A DNA stretch of 64,000 nt from NCBI RefSeq assembly GCF_019931275.1, contig NZ_JAIOTY010000002.1, forward strand, positions 310,001-374,000, given 5' to 3'. A program made the translations under genes and the position numbers. The notes below the pieces were generated by a model. It was not told the DNA's origin. It saw only the letters and a program-made list of their open reading frames with translations, and made no database searches. Origin of the DNA: Nitratidesulfovibrio sp. SRB-5 (GTDB lineage: Bacteria > Desulfobacterota > Desulfovibrionia > Desulfovibrionales > Desulfovibrionaceae). Shown in pieces: positions 11,264 to 20,310 of this stretch. Position 1 is the first letter of the stretch, and every line of letters begins with the position of its first letter.

Positions 11264-13039
11264 ATGACCACGCAGCCCCCTTCCGGCCCTTCCGTCCCAC
11301 CTGCCACCACGCCGGAGTCCGGCGACGCATCGCCCCGCAGGTCTGCGGGCTGTCCCGCATGCACTCCGGTGCATGCGCCGGGACGCAATCCGGCTCACGA
11401 TCCGGCTCACGATCCGGGGCACGCAGGGCAGGCCCTGACGGATGCCTCCGCCGCGCCGCGCCGCCCCTTTCCCGTGGCGTTGGCCGGAGTGGGGCGGGCC
11501 CTGCGCCCGGTGGCTGGCCTGCTGCAACGCCCCGATTTTCTGCTGGGCTTTCCGTGGGTGCATCTGACGGGCATGCTGCTGACCCCGCAGGACCATGATG
11601 ATCTGGCGCAGCACGCCTGCCAGCCGCTGAGCGCTCCAGGCGGCCCGCCGCCCCCGGACCCAGCCGCCCTGGAGGCCCGCGCGGGCCTGCCCCCGGCCCC
11701 GCCCGCGCCGGGCGGCGTGCCCCGCTTCGCCGCCGCCGCAGACCTGTTCGCGGCCCAGCCCGGCCTGCGCATGGTCATCGACCTGACCGACGATGGCCGC
11801 CACATGGCCGAGTTGCGCGTGGCGGCCCCCGCCGGGGTTTCGCTGCTGGATGCGGGCGGCGCGCTGTGGGTGTGGGAGATGCTGGCCTCGGAAAAGCTGT
11901 GCTCCACCTGCAACCTGCACCTGCGCGAGGCGCGCGACCTGTTCGCCACGCTCATCGACCAGGTGGACGAGGACATCCTGCTACTGGACACCGAAGGCCG
12001 CATCGTGGACCTGAACCGCAACATCCTGCAGCGCAAGGGCGGCACCAAGGACGACTGGATCGGCACCTGCTGCTGGCAACTGGATGGCGCCTCGTTCTGC
12101 TGCCCGCCGGAGCACGGCGGCTGCACCTTCCGCGAAACCGTCAGCACCGGCCACAAGGCGGAGCGCATCCATACCAGGGTCAACGACGATGGCCGGGTAC
12201 AGTACTTCCGGGTGTACACCTATCCGGTCACCGACGACGCGGGGCGGCTGACGCGGGTCATCGAGATGCGGCGCGACATCACCAACCGCACCAACATGGA
12301 AATCCGCCTGCAACAGGCCGAAAAGATGGCCGCCATCGGCGAGCTTTCCACCTACGTGGCGCACGAGATCCGCAACCCGCTGTTCGCCATCGGCGGCTTT
12401 GCCAATTCGCTGCTGCGCTCGCCCTCGCTGGACGAGGCCGCGCGCGGCAAGGTGCAGGTGATCCTGGAAGAATCGCGGCGGCTGGACACCATCCTCAAGT
12501 CCATCCTCAACTTTGCCCGGCCCACCTCGCCCCGCACGGGCGAAGTGGACCTGAACCTGCTGGCCCGCCAGACCATGGAGCTGATGAGCCTGGGCTTCGA
12601 CCAGCGGCGCATCACCGTGGACATGCAGCTTGCGCCGGATATCCCCAAGGCCCACGGCGACGGCGAGATGCTCAAGCAGTGCCTGATCAACCTGGTGAAG
12701 AACGCGCAGGAGGCCATGCCCGAAGGGGGCCGCCTGACCGTGCGCACCGGCATGAACCAGCAGCATGTGCACATTGCGGTGGCGGACACGGGCGTGGGCA
12801 TTCCGCCGGAACTGCACGACAAGATATTCAGCCCGTTCTTTTCCACCAAGGAAAAGGGCGCGGGCATCGGCCTGGCCATGAGCCGCAAGATCATCGAGGA
12901 AATGGGAGGCCGGGTGGACCTGCAAAGCCAGGTGGGCAAGGGCACCACCATCACCCTGCACCTGCTGCCCCTGCTGGCCGTGCCCCGGACGACGGAACCC
13001 GCACGGGACGACCCGGCAGGCGATGGCATGAAGGGATGA
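11264..13039 (+). CDS. PAS-domain sensor histidine kinase
   Basis: A 591-residue kinase started from MTTQPPSGPS after AAGGAGCCCCGC. The first 215 residues are proline-rich, with no transmembrane segment, so the kinase is probably cytoplasmic. A PAS domain follows (about 225-340, starting LFATLIDQVDEDILLLDTEG). It carries an unusual cysteine cluster (GTCCWQLDG, FCCPPEHGGC) that could bind a metal/Fe-S or act as a redox switch; that is inference. HisKA has the phospho-acceptor H in VAHEIRNPL. HATPase has the N box NLVKNAQEAMP, then ADTGVGIP and GAGIGLAMS. No response regulator is adjacent. rdgB follows 209 bp downstream. Confidence 0.92.
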   Translation: MTTQPPSGPSVPPATTPESGDASPRRSAGCPACTPVHAPGRNPAHDPAHDPGHAGQALTDASAAPRRPFPVALAGVGRALRPVAGLLQRPDFLLGFPWVHLTGMLLTPQDHDDLAQHACQPLSAPGGPPPPDPAALEARAGLPPAPPAPGGVPRFAAAADLFAAQPGLRMVIDLTDDGRHMAELRVAAPAGVSLLDAGGALWVWEMLASEKLCSTCNLHLREARDLFATLIDQVDEDILLLDTEGRIVDLNRNILQRKGGTKDDWIGTCCWQLDGASFCCPPEHGGCTFRETVSTGHKAERIHTRVNDDGRVQYFRVYTYPVTDDAGRLTRVIEMRRDITNRTNMEIRLQQAEKMAAIGELSTYVAHEIRNPLFAIGGFANSLLRSPSLDEAARGKVQVILEESRRLDTILKSILNFARPTSPRTGEVDLNLLARQTMELMSLGFDQRRITVDMQLAPDIPKAHGDGEMLKQCLINLVKNAQEAMPEGGRLTVRTGMNQQHVHIAVADTGVGIPPELHDKIFSPFFSTKEKGAGIGLAMSRKIIEEMGGRVDLQSQVGKGTTITLHLLPLLAVPRTTEPARDDPAGDGMKG

Positions 13040-13248
13040 CCATGCGCCGGGCGCGAAGGCCGTCCGGCGCGCCCTTGCCTCCGGCCCGTTTCTTCCGCAC
13101 AATGCGCGGCGCGCGGTCTCCGTGCCTCCGGCGCCTGCCGGTTGCCTTTCGCGAGGCCCGTGCCGTGGGGCGGCGCCCTCCGCCGCCATCATCGTCGGCA
13201 GCACAACCCCGAACACGACCCCAACCAGACACGACCATACGACACACC

Positions 13249-13908
13249 ATGACCACCGTTACGAACACCACCCCCGCGACCACCACCGGCACCACCGCCG
13301 TCATCGTGCTGGCCACCCGCAACGCGGGCAAGATCCGTGAACTCAACGACATGCTGCACGGCACCGGGGTCACCGTGGTCGGCCTCGACGCCTACCCCGA
13401 GATCGGCGAAATCGAGGAGACCGGCACCACCTTCGAGGAAAACGCCCTGCTGAAAGCGCGCACCGTGGCCGAACTGACGGGCCGCATCGCCGTGGCCGAC
13501 GATTCCGGGCTGGAGGTGGACGCCCTGGGCGGTGCGCCCGGCGTGTATTCCGCCCGCTATTCCGCTGAAGACGGCGTGCCCGCCACCGACGCCCGCAACA
13601 ACGAAAAGCTGCTGGCCGCCCTGGCCAACGTGCCCGATGCGCAGCGCACGGCGCGGTTCCGCTCGGTCATTGCCGCCTGCGCCCCCGATGGCCGCCACAT
13701 CACCGCCGCCGGGGCCTGGGAAGGCCGCGTGGCCACCGCCCCGCAGGGCGACAACGGCTTCGGGTACGATCCGCTGTTCTTCGACCCGGAACTGGGCCGC
13801 ACGGCGGCCACCCTTACCCGCGACGAAAAGAACGCCCGCAGCCACCGGGGCAAGGCCCTGCGCCGCCTGCTGGAAATGTGGCCCGGTTTCGCGGGCGGCA
13901 AGGGCTAG
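13249..13908 (+). CDS. rdgB: XTP/dITP diphosphatase (RdgB/HAM1 family)
   Basis: House-cleaning nucleotidase that hydrolyses non-canonical purine triphosphates (XTP, dITP). It has 219 residues. Family signatures are LATRNAGKIRELNDML, TGTTFEENALLKA, VADDSGLEVDALGGAPGVYSARY and GDNGFGYDPLF. The start MTTVTNTTPATTTGTT has a Thr-rich lead of about 16 residues and no visible Shine-Dalgarno, so a start nearer VIVLATRN is possible. Confidence 0.95.
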   Translation: MTTVTNTTPATTTGTTAVIVLATRNAGKIRELNDMLHGTGVTVVGLDAYPEIGEIEETGTTFEENALLKARTVAELTGRIAVADDSGLEVDALGGAPGVYSARYSAEDGVPATDARNNEKLLAALANVPDAQRTARFRSVIAACAPDGRHITAAGAWEGRVATAPQGDNGFGYDPLFFDPELGRTAATLTRDEKNARSHRGKALRRLLEMWPGFAGGKG

Positions 13909-13950
13909 CCCGCGCCGCGATCATCCGCCTGAACGCGCCCCGCGCCGTCC

Positions 13951-13990
13951 CGGTCCGTCTCGGTCCGTCTCGGTCCGTCCCGGTCCGTCC
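13951..13990. repeat. 10-bp tandem repeat downstream of rdgB
   Basis: Four copies of CGGTCCGTCY lie end to end in the 350-bp gap between rdgB and the chemoreceptor gene. Apart from these and the chemoreceptor leader, I see nothing in the gap. Confidence 0.8.
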
Positions 13991-14258
13991 GGCGGGCGCG
14001 GGGCGTCTGCCGTTGCGGAACCGCCCGTGACTGCCGCCGCGCATCCGTTGCGCTTGCCGCGTGGCGAGAGCCGGGCGTTGCCGCCCTTCACGTCCACTCC
14101 CCGCCGCGCGCCCTCCCATCCCGAGGCCCGCCTGCCGCAGCCCAGAATTATCACGCGCCGCCCCGGCTAATCATTGCCCGTCCGCCTCCTTTCGCCGTTA
14201 CACTGGCAGGGCGGAGGCCCCGTCTCCGCCGCCAACATCGGAACGACGAGGGGACGGC

Positions 14259-17150
14259 ATGACGCTGCGCATGAAATTGCTTGCGGGATTCATCGGCACC
14301 CAGGTGCTTACCTGTCTGCTTACCGCCGGGCTGCTGTGGCATTTCGGGGTGGACGGCATGCGCCATGTGGGCGATGCCGCCTCCATCGCCATGCAGGACA
14401 GGGCGCGGGACCAGCTGACCAGCATTCGCAGTTCCAAGGCCCTGCACGTGGAAGACATCTTCCGGCGCATGCGCAACCAACTGCTGACCCTGGCCGGTGA
14501 ACTGACCGCGCGCGAGGCGGCCCAGGCCCTGCCCGCCGCCTGGCTCGGCGTGCAGGGCGAGGTGGCCGGCCATATGGACGCCAAGGCCGTGGCCCGCCAG
14601 TTGCTGGACGTCTATGCGGGGCCCGCCTACCTGCGCTCGCCGGAGTTCACGGCCAACGCGCCCTCCGCCCCCGGCTACGTCCCCCGCGCGCCGGAAGCGT
14701 ACCTGCCCGCGGACGCCAACGGCGTGCTGTTGCAGGGCATGTACCTGTTGCCCGCGCTGGCGGCGGGGCAACGGGGGGCATCCGCCACGCCAGCCAGGCA
14801 CCCCCTGCCCACTGCCTACAACACATTGCACGCCCGCTGCCATCCGGTGCTGCTGCACTTTGCCGACACCTTCGGCTACCGGGACATCCTGCTGCTGGAC
14901 CCCAATACCGGCGCGGTGACCTACAGCGTGCGCAAGCTGCCGGATTTCGGCACGTCGCTCGTCACGGGCCCGTACAAGGATACCGGCCTGGCCACGGTGT
15001 TCCGCAAGGCCGTGGCCGCCGGAAGGGCTGGCGAGCGCAATGCCGCCGCCATGACGGACTTCGCCCCGTACGAGCCGGGCCGCAACGCCCCGGCCGCGTT
15101 CATCGCCACCCCGGTGTACGACGCATCCGGCGCATTCCTGGCCGTAATGGCCCTGCACGTCACGGAGACGGGTATCAACCGCGTCATGACGTCGGAAGGC
15201 CGCTGGAAGGACGTGGGCCTTGGCGAATCGGGCGATGCCTATCTGGTGGGCCCCGACCTGCGGGTGCGCTCGCTGCCGCGCGGCTCCACCAACCGGCACA
15301 TCCTTGCGGACATCATGGACACCGAGGCTGCCCGCAAGGCCGTGGCGGGCGAGACCGGCTGCGGCGCCGTGCGCGACCACGATGGCAGGCCCGTGCTGGC
15401 CGCATGGCAGCCCCTGCGCATAGAGGGACTGACCATGGGGCTGGTGGCCGAAATCGACATGGACGAGGCCCTGGCCGCCACGAGGGACATCGCCGCTGCC
15501 AGCGGCAAGGCCGAACGCAGCATGCTGACCGGGGCGCTGGTGGTGCTGCTGCTGGGCGCGGCGCTGGGATCGGGCGTGGCCGTGGCGCTGGTGGCGTCCA
15601 TCTCGCGGCCCTTGCGCCGGTTGCAGGCCTATGCGGGCGAGGTGGCGGAAGGGCACCTGGAAGCCCGGCCCGAGGGCGCGTACCCGCCGGAACTGGACGC
15701 CATGCGCCATTCCATAGAACGCATGGTGCAGAACCTGCGCCAGCGCATCGAAGAAGCCGACGGCCAGAGGCAGGAGGCCGCGCGCATGGCCCGCGAGGCC
15801 CAGGACGCCATGCGGAACGCCACCGCGTCGGAGTCGCGCATCAAGCGGCTGATGGACCGCATGACCGGCGCCGCGGGCAAGACGCGCAACGTGTCGGAGC
15901 ATGTCTCGCACTCCATAGCCGATCTGACCGGGCAGGTGAGCACCGTCACCGGCGGGGTGGAAACCCAGCGCCGCCGCATGGACGAAACGGCGGAGGCCGT
16001 GGCCGACATGCGCGTGACCGTGGCCAACGTCACCGACAATGCCCGCCGGGCCGCCGAGCAGGCCGACCTTTCACGCGGCAACGCCGACGAGGGCGCGCGG
16101 GGAATGCGCGAGACCGTGGCGGCCATCAACGGCATTCGCGAACGCATCCAGCGGCTGAACGAGGCCATGGGCCGCCTTGGCGTGGAGGCCGAGAACATCG
16201 GGCAGGTCATGTCGCTGATCTCGGACATCGCCGACCAGACCAACCTGCTGGCGCTGAACGCGGCCATCGAGGCGGCCCGCGCCGGGGATGCCGGGCGCGG
16301 ATTTGCCGTGGTGGCCGACGAGGTGCGCAAGCTGGCCGAAAAGACCATGGCCGCCACCCGCGACGTGGGCGAGGCCGTGGCGCGCATCCAGGGCCACACG
16401 CGTGAGAACATCGCCGCCGTGGAACAGGCCGCGCGTGATGCCACGGCGTCTGCCGCGTCGGCAGAGGCAGCCGGGCAGGCCATGACCCGCATCGTCTCGC
16501 AGGTGGACGAAACGGCGGGCATGGTCCAGTCCATCGCTGCCGCCAACGGCCAGCAGGCGGCGGCCAGCGAGGTGGTGGGGCGCAGTGTGGACGAGGTGAA
16601 CCGCATCGCCGGGCAGACTGCCGAGGCCATGGGCCGCTTTACCGGCACGCTCAACGACATCTTTGCCCAGGTGCAGGAGATGTTTTCCATGGTCGAGGTC
16701 ATCTGCGCCGGGGAAGACGGCGTGGCCCTGATGTCCGACGCCAGCGATGAAACCCTGATCCGCTGGACGGACGAGCTGTCCAACCTGCCCAGCATCGACG
16801 CGCAGCACAAGAAGCTGGTGGACTACATCAACGCCGTGCATCGCGCCGCGCGCTCCAACGACATGGCCGCCGTGCTCGAGGTGTTCGGGCAGTTGAAGAC
16901 CTACACCGTGGAGCACTTCGGGTACGAGGAACGGCTGTTCGACGTGCACGGCTACCCGGAAGGGGCGCAGCACAAGGACGTGCACCACCGCTTCGTGCAG
17001 CGGGTGCTGGAGTGGGAAAAGCAGGCGGCGGGCGGCAACCCCACGGTGGTCATGGAGATACTGCGCGGGCTGGTGGACTGGCTGGTGTCGCACATCATGA
17101 AGGTGGATAAGCGGTACGAGGCCTTCATGCGCGAGCGCGGCGTGGCGTAG
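14259..17150 (+). CDS. dcrH: Methyl-accepting chemotaxis protein with C-terminal hemerythrin domain (DcrH-like)
   Basis: A 963-residue chemoreceptor. TM1 (about 5-28) is followed by a large periplasmic sensor domain, TM2 ([21 protein letters not shown], about 425-445) and HAMP. The signalling domain has the hairpin core [19 protein letters not shown]. The last 130 residues form a bacteriohemerythrin with all seven di-iron ligands visible: H in DAQHKK, HFGYE, HKDVH and HIMKVD. Architecture and length match D. vulgaris DcrH, which binds O2 at the hemerythrin domain and is proposed to steer aerotaxis away from oxygen. GAGGGGACGGC precedes the ATG. Confidence 0.93.
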   Translation: MTLRMKLLAGFIGTQVLTCLLTAGLLWHFGVDGMRHVGDAASIAMQDRARDQLTSIRSSKALHVEDIFRRMRNQLLTLAGELTAREAAQALPAAWLGVQGEVAGHMDAKAVARQLLDVYAGPAYLRSPEFTANAPSAPGYVPRAPEAYLPADANGVLLQGMYLLPALAAGQRGASATPARHPLPTAYNTLHARCHPVLLHFADTFGYRDILLLDPNTGAVTYSVRKLPDFGTSLVTGPYKDTGLATVFRKAVAAGRAGERNAAAMTDFAPYEPGRNAPAAFIATPVYDASGAFLAVMALHVTETGINRVMTSEGRWKDVGLGESGDAYLVGPDLRVRSLPRGSTNRHILADIMDTEAARKAVAGETGCGAVRDHDGRPVLAAWQPLRIEGLTMGLVAEIDMDEALAATRDIAAASGKAERSMLTGALVVLLLGAALGSGVAVALVASISRPLRRLQAYAGEVAEGHLEARPEGAYPPELDAMRHSIERMVQNLRQRIEEADGQRQEAARMAREAQDAMRNATASESRIKRLMDRMTGAAGKTRNVSEHVSHSIADLTGQVSTVTGGVETQRRRMDETAEAVADMRVTVANVTDNARRAAEQADLSRGNADEGARGMRETVAAINGIRERIQRLNEAMGRLGVEAENIGQVMSLISDIADQTNLLALNAAIEAARAGDAGRGFAVVADEVRKLAEKTMAATRDVGEAVARIQGHTRENIAAVEQAARDATASAASAEAAGQAMTRIVSQVDETAGMVQSIAAANGQQAAASEVVGRSVDEVNRIAGQTAEAMGRFTGTLNDIFAQVQEMFSMVEVICAGEDGVALMSDASDETLIRWTDELSNLPSIDAQHKKLVDYINAVHRAARSNDMAAVLEVFGQLKTYTVEHFGYEERLFDVHGYPEGAQHKDVHHRFVQRVLEWEKQAAGGNPTVVMEILRGLVDWLVSHIMKVDKRYEAFMRERGVA

Positions 17151-17173
17151 GCGCGCGGGCAAGAGGAAGGGAA

Positions 17174-17201
17174 AAGGCGGCCCGGCATGTCGGGCCGCCT
17201 T
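17174..17201. terminator. Bidirectional terminator after dcrH
   Basis: An 11-bp perfect stem (AAGGCGGCCCG / CGGGCCGCCTT) with a 6-nt loop, between the convergent dcrH and the small membrane-protein gene. Confidence 0.75.
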
Positions 17202-17215
17202 GCGCGTCTGGCGAA

Positions 17216-17545
17216 TTATTTGGCGGGCTGGTCGGGCTGCGCGGGGGCGGCAGGCGTCTGGGGTTCGGCCTGCGGGCTGGCCTGGGGCACCGGTTGCGCG
17301 GCGGATTGGGGTTCCACCTGCTGCGACTGGGTCACGGGCGCGGTGGCGTTCACCGGTTGCACCACCTTGTTTTCGATGGGCGACACCAGATTGCCGAACA
17401 CCAGCAGCATGGCCCCGCCCACGGCAAGGCTGCGTGCGCGGATGCCCGCCGCCCGGTTGCCCGCGCGCCAGCGCAGCCAGTTGAAGGCGGCCCCGGCCAG
17501 CATGGCCATGCCGCACAGGTTCAGCAGATAATTGATGGCATACAT
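17216..17545 (-). CDS. Small membrane protein with Pro/Gln-rich tail
   Basis: The start at MYAINYLLNLCGMAMLAG follows GGAGGCCGACC and gives 109 residues. There are two predicted membrane helices (about 3-22 and 38-56), then a 45-residue tail of repeated Gln/Pro/Ala ending in PAQPDQPAK, probably disordered. I do not recognise the family. It is a single gene flanked by convergent dcrH and a divergent PFKFB-like gene. Confidence 0.7.
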   Translation of the reverse strand: MYAINYLLNLCGMAMLAGAAFNWLRWRAGNRAAGIRARSLAVGGAMLLVFGNLVSPIENKVVQPVNATAPVTQSQQVEPQSAAQPVPQASPQAEPQTPAAPAQPDQPAK

Positions 17546-17850
17546 GGTCGGCCTCCTGCCGGATGAACGGCGGATGTCGGGGATGTCGGGGGTGGAGCGG
17601 GTGGTTGTGCCCCGTGGTGGAGAGGGGGCAGGGCGAACCCCGCCGTGAAATTCAGTTGGCATGCCGGGCGGGTGGCGTCAAGAGGGGGTAAGGGTGGCCT
17701 GCGGCGGCAACCGTTTGCGCATGCAGGGCGCAAGCCGTGCGGATGGTGGTCGTGGCTCCGTGCCTCCCTGTCAGTCAGGGGCCCGGCGCAAACGCGAAGC
17801 CTCGCGCGCCCGAAAACGCTGGTGTGTCTGCGCGGAAGCCGTTACCGATG

Positions 17851-17930
17851 GGGCAGGCCCAAACAGGCCCAAGCAGGTCCGGACAGGCCCGGACAGGCCC
17901 AGACAGGTTCGGTCAGGTTCGGACAGGACA
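17851..17930. repeat. 10-bp degenerate tandem repeat upstream of the PFKFB-like gene
   Basis: Eight consecutive 10-bp units of the form RRRCAGGYYC, such as GGACAGGCCC and AGACAGGTTC, sit 68 bp before the start codon. They fill much of the 450-bp divergent gap at 17546-17997. No other feature was found there. Confidence 0.8.
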
Positions 17931-17997
17931 GGCCCGGAGGACAGCGGGGGACGCCGCTCCGCCCCGCGAGTGCACAACGCCCTTCACAGGATTCCGC

Positions 17998-19206
17998 ATG
18001 AACAAGCTCTATGTCGTCATGGTCGGCCTGCCCGCGCGGGGCAAATCCACCATGGCCCGCCGCATCCGCGAGGGCCTCGAGGCAGAGGACTTCCGCGTCG
18101 AGGTGTTCAACAACGGCGAAATCCGCCGTTCCATGCTGGGCATGAATTCCGCGAGGCCGGAGTTCTACGACCCGGACAACGCGGAAGGCCGCGCCCAGCG
18201 CGAGGAAATCGCCCGGCTGAACATAGCCGCCGCACGCGACTATCTTGCGGGCGACGGGCACGTGGCCATCCTGGACGCCACCAACGCCAGCCGTGCCCGG
18301 CGGGCCACCATAGAGGCCATGCTCACCGACCATCCGCTGCTGTTCGTGGAATGCGTCAACGACGACCCTGTGGCGCTGGGCGCGGCCATCCGGCGCAAGA
18401 CGCAGATGCCGGAGTTCGCGCGCGATACCACGCAGGCGGCCATGGACAGCTTTACCAAGCGCATCCGGTACTACGAGCGCATGTATGCCCCGTGCGCCGA
18501 CGAGTCGTGCTGGGTGCGGGTGGACACGCTGGAAAACCGCGTGGTGGGCGAGCAGATAGGCGGGCGGGTGCCGTACTACCATCGCATCCGGGACATTCTG
18601 GTGTCCGCGTGGGTGCGCAACCTGTACCTGGTCCGGCACGGCGAGACCTACTACAACGTGGAAGGGCGCATCGGCGGCGATTCGGACCTGACCCTGCGCG
18701 GGCAGGCCCAAGCCAGGGAACTGGCCGCGCATTTCGCGGACATCGAGGTGCCGTACATCTTCACCTCCACCCGCAGGCGGTCGGCGCAGACGGCGGCCCC
18801 CATGCGCGAGGCGAGGCCGCAGGCCACGGTGATGGCCCTGCCGGAGTTCGACGAGATAGACGCGGGCGAGTGCGAGGGCCTGCGCTACGACGACATTCGC
18901 CGCAGTTTTCCGGATGCCTTTGCCGCCCGCCAGCGCGACAAGTTCCACTACGTGTATCCGGGCGGCGAGGGGTACGTGACCCTGCGCGAACGGGTGGAGC
19001 GTGGTGTGCGCCGGGCGCTGTTTCTGGCCGGGGGCGCGCCGGGGGTGATGATCATCGGGCATCAGGCCATCAACCGGATGATCCTGTCGCACTTTCTGTA
19101 CCGGCGGACGGAGGATGTACCCTACATCTTCATTCCGCAGACGCAGTACTACCACATAGTGGCCACGCAGCGGAAAAAGCTGTTCGAGCTGGTGCGCTTC
19201 ATGTGA
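17998..19206 (+). CDS. PFKFB-like bifunctional 6-phosphofructo-2-kinase / fructose-2,6-bisphosphatase
   Basis: A 402-residue fusion. Residues 1-210 are the P-loop 6-phosphofructo-2-kinase domain, with Walker A GLPARGKS and LDATNASRARR. Residues 215-402 are a histidine phosphatase domain, with catalytic LVRHGETYYNVEGRIGGDSDLT and the second His in IIGHQAINRMI. In eukaryotes this pair makes and breaks fructose-2,6-bisphosphate. Bacterial homologues are rare and their product is not established, so the activity stays an inference. ATG is preceded only by AGGATTCCGC. Confidence 0.85.
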   Translation: MNKLYVVMVGLPARGKSTMARRIREGLEAEDFRVEVFNNGEIRRSMLGMNSARPEFYDPDNAEGRAQREEIARLNIAAARDYLAGDGHVAILDATNASRARRATIEAMLTDHPLLFVECVNDDPVALGAAIRRKTQMPEFARDTTQAAMDSFTKRIRYYERMYAPCADESCWVRVDTLENRVVGEQIGGRVPYYHRIRDILVSAWVRNLYLVRHGETYYNVEGRIGGDSDLTLRGQAQARELAAHFADIEVPYIFTSTRRRSAQTAAPMREARPQATVMALPEFDEIDAGECEGLRYDDIRRSFPDAFAARQRDKFHYVYPGGEGYVTLRERVERGVRRALFLAGGAPGVMIIGHQAINRMILSHFLYRRTEDVPYIFIPQTQYYHIVATQRKKLFELVRFM

Positions 19207-19303
19207 GGCGCAGTGGTACGGGAGTGGGATGATATCTGTGTTGGGTTTGGGGGGACGCGGGCATGCTTGCGTCAAAATCCGTCTTTTACCCCCGGGCTGC
19301 GTT

Positions 19304-19417
19304 GAATCGGTGTTTTTGATGCTCACGTACAAAAGTACAGCGTTGCTTTCGCCATCCGTAAGGCTCGCGCACACGCTCGCCTAACGGCTGCCGATCTGCG
19401 CTCAAAAACGCCGATTC
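19304..19417. other. Candidate structured RNA / dispersed repeat element
   Basis: In the 470-bp gap after the PFKFB-like gene, GAATCGGTGTTTTTGA (19304-19319) pairs with TCAAAAACGCCGATTC (19402-19417), with one G-U pair. Inside are GTAC-AAAA-GTAC (19327-19338) and a CCGTAAGGC / GCCTAACGG stem (about 19355-19386). The result is a multi-branch fold. The spacing and the AT-rich loops differ from the neighbouring GC-rich DNA. Either a non-coding RNA or an intergenic repeat copy fits. An open frame on the minus strand crosses it but has no RBS. Confidence 0.45.
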
Positions 19418-19600
19418 GCCTTGTCCGGCGGCAAAACTCGTAATTTCTCGCATCCTGCCCGCCCTGCCAGCCGCGCCGTAAGGCCGGCGCGGCGTATAAG
19501 GAAGAAAGGCAGTTTCAGGACGGATAGGTAGGAGGGGGGATAGTCGTGTATTCGCATAGCGATCTATCCCCAATTGAAAAGTTTGGAAGGGTGGAGGGGG

Positions 19601-19650
19601 TGTGGGGGAGGAGGGAAACTTTTCAAAGTTTCCCTCCTCCCCCACATTTT
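19601..19650. terminator. Long bidirectional terminator
   Basis: A 21-bp perfect inverted repeat (19601-19621 with 19626-19646) with a 4-nt loop, then TTTT on the plus strand. It separates the PFKFB-like gene from the convergent octaheme cytochrome operon. Confidence 0.8.
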
Positions 19651-19678
19651 CTTCAACGGATTTCTTCCGGTCCCCCTG

Positions 19679-20308
19679 CTACGCCTCCGGCTTCACGCCA
19701 TTGCGGGGCACGTCCTCGTAGCCGGTGAACATGGCGGCGATGTGCGCGGTGAGGGTGTGGCCGGTGGTGGTCATGTAGACGTGCACGATGACGAAGGCCA
19801 GGAAGGCGAAGGCGCCCAGGGTGTGCAGGATGGCCACGGCCTTCAGGGTCAGGCTGCCCGCAAAGCCGAGCTGCGGCCACTGGTTGTAGGTGTAGTAGAG
19901 GAACCCGGTAATCATCTGGAACGGCACGAGGAACGAGACGATGCCGAGATAGGTCAGCCGTTGCAGGGGGTTGTGCTTGGCGCGTTCGTTCTTGGGCACG
20001 GGGTGGGGTTCGCCCTTGAAGATGCCGGAAAGGTAGTAGCGCACCACGTCCATCAGCTTCAGGAAGGTGGGCACGTAGTGCTTCCACTCGTCGGTGACGG
20101 CCATCCAGAACACGATGAAGGCGTACAGCACCAGCCACGACCATGCGCAGAAGTTGTGCACGGCGAAGGCGCGGGCAAAGCCCAGCAGGGTGAAGGTGCC
20201 GTGGATTTCGAAGCCGGTGACCAGCAGCGCCAGGATGAGCAGGGTCTGCGCCCAGTGCCAGAACCGTTCGAACCGGCTGTACAGGTAGAGTCGTTCGGTG
20301 GCGTGCAT
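19679..20308 (-). CDS. Cytochrome b (b-type membrane subunit)
   Basis: A 209-residue integral membrane protein, start MHATERLYLYSRFERFWHW after AAGGAGGACTAGCC. There are four to five hydrophobic helices with candidate heme-ligand histidines in HWAQTLLIL, VHNFCAW, LHTLGAF and VHVYMTTTGH. This is the formate dehydrogenase gamma / Ni-Fe hydrogenase b-type cytochrome fold. It is the last gene of the operon, 2 bp after the octaheme cytochrome. It likely passes electrons between the menaquinone pool and that periplasmic cytochrome. Confidence 0.9.
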   Translation of the reverse strand: MHATERLYLYSRFERFWHWAQTLLILALLVTGFEIHGTFTLLGFARAFAVHNFCAWSWLVLYAFIVFWMAVTDEWKHYVPTFLKLMDVVRYYLSGIFKGEPHPVPKNERAKHNPLQRLTYLGIVSFLVPFQMITGFLYYTYNQWPQLGFAGSLTLKAVAILHTLGAFAFLAFVIVHVYMTTTGHTLTAHIAAMFTGYEDVPRNGVKPEA

Positions 20309-20310
20309 GG

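Noticed and set aside
9239-11920. Open extension of rpsA upstream, giving 1471 codons
   Set aside because: Runs antisense or out of frame through rimO and the kinase gene; rpsA has a good RBS at 9238 and S1 normally starts there.
19286-19645. A 119-codon minus-strand frame over the structured element
   Set aside because: No RBS, crosses the terminator hairpin and the palindromic element, and has no protein-like core.
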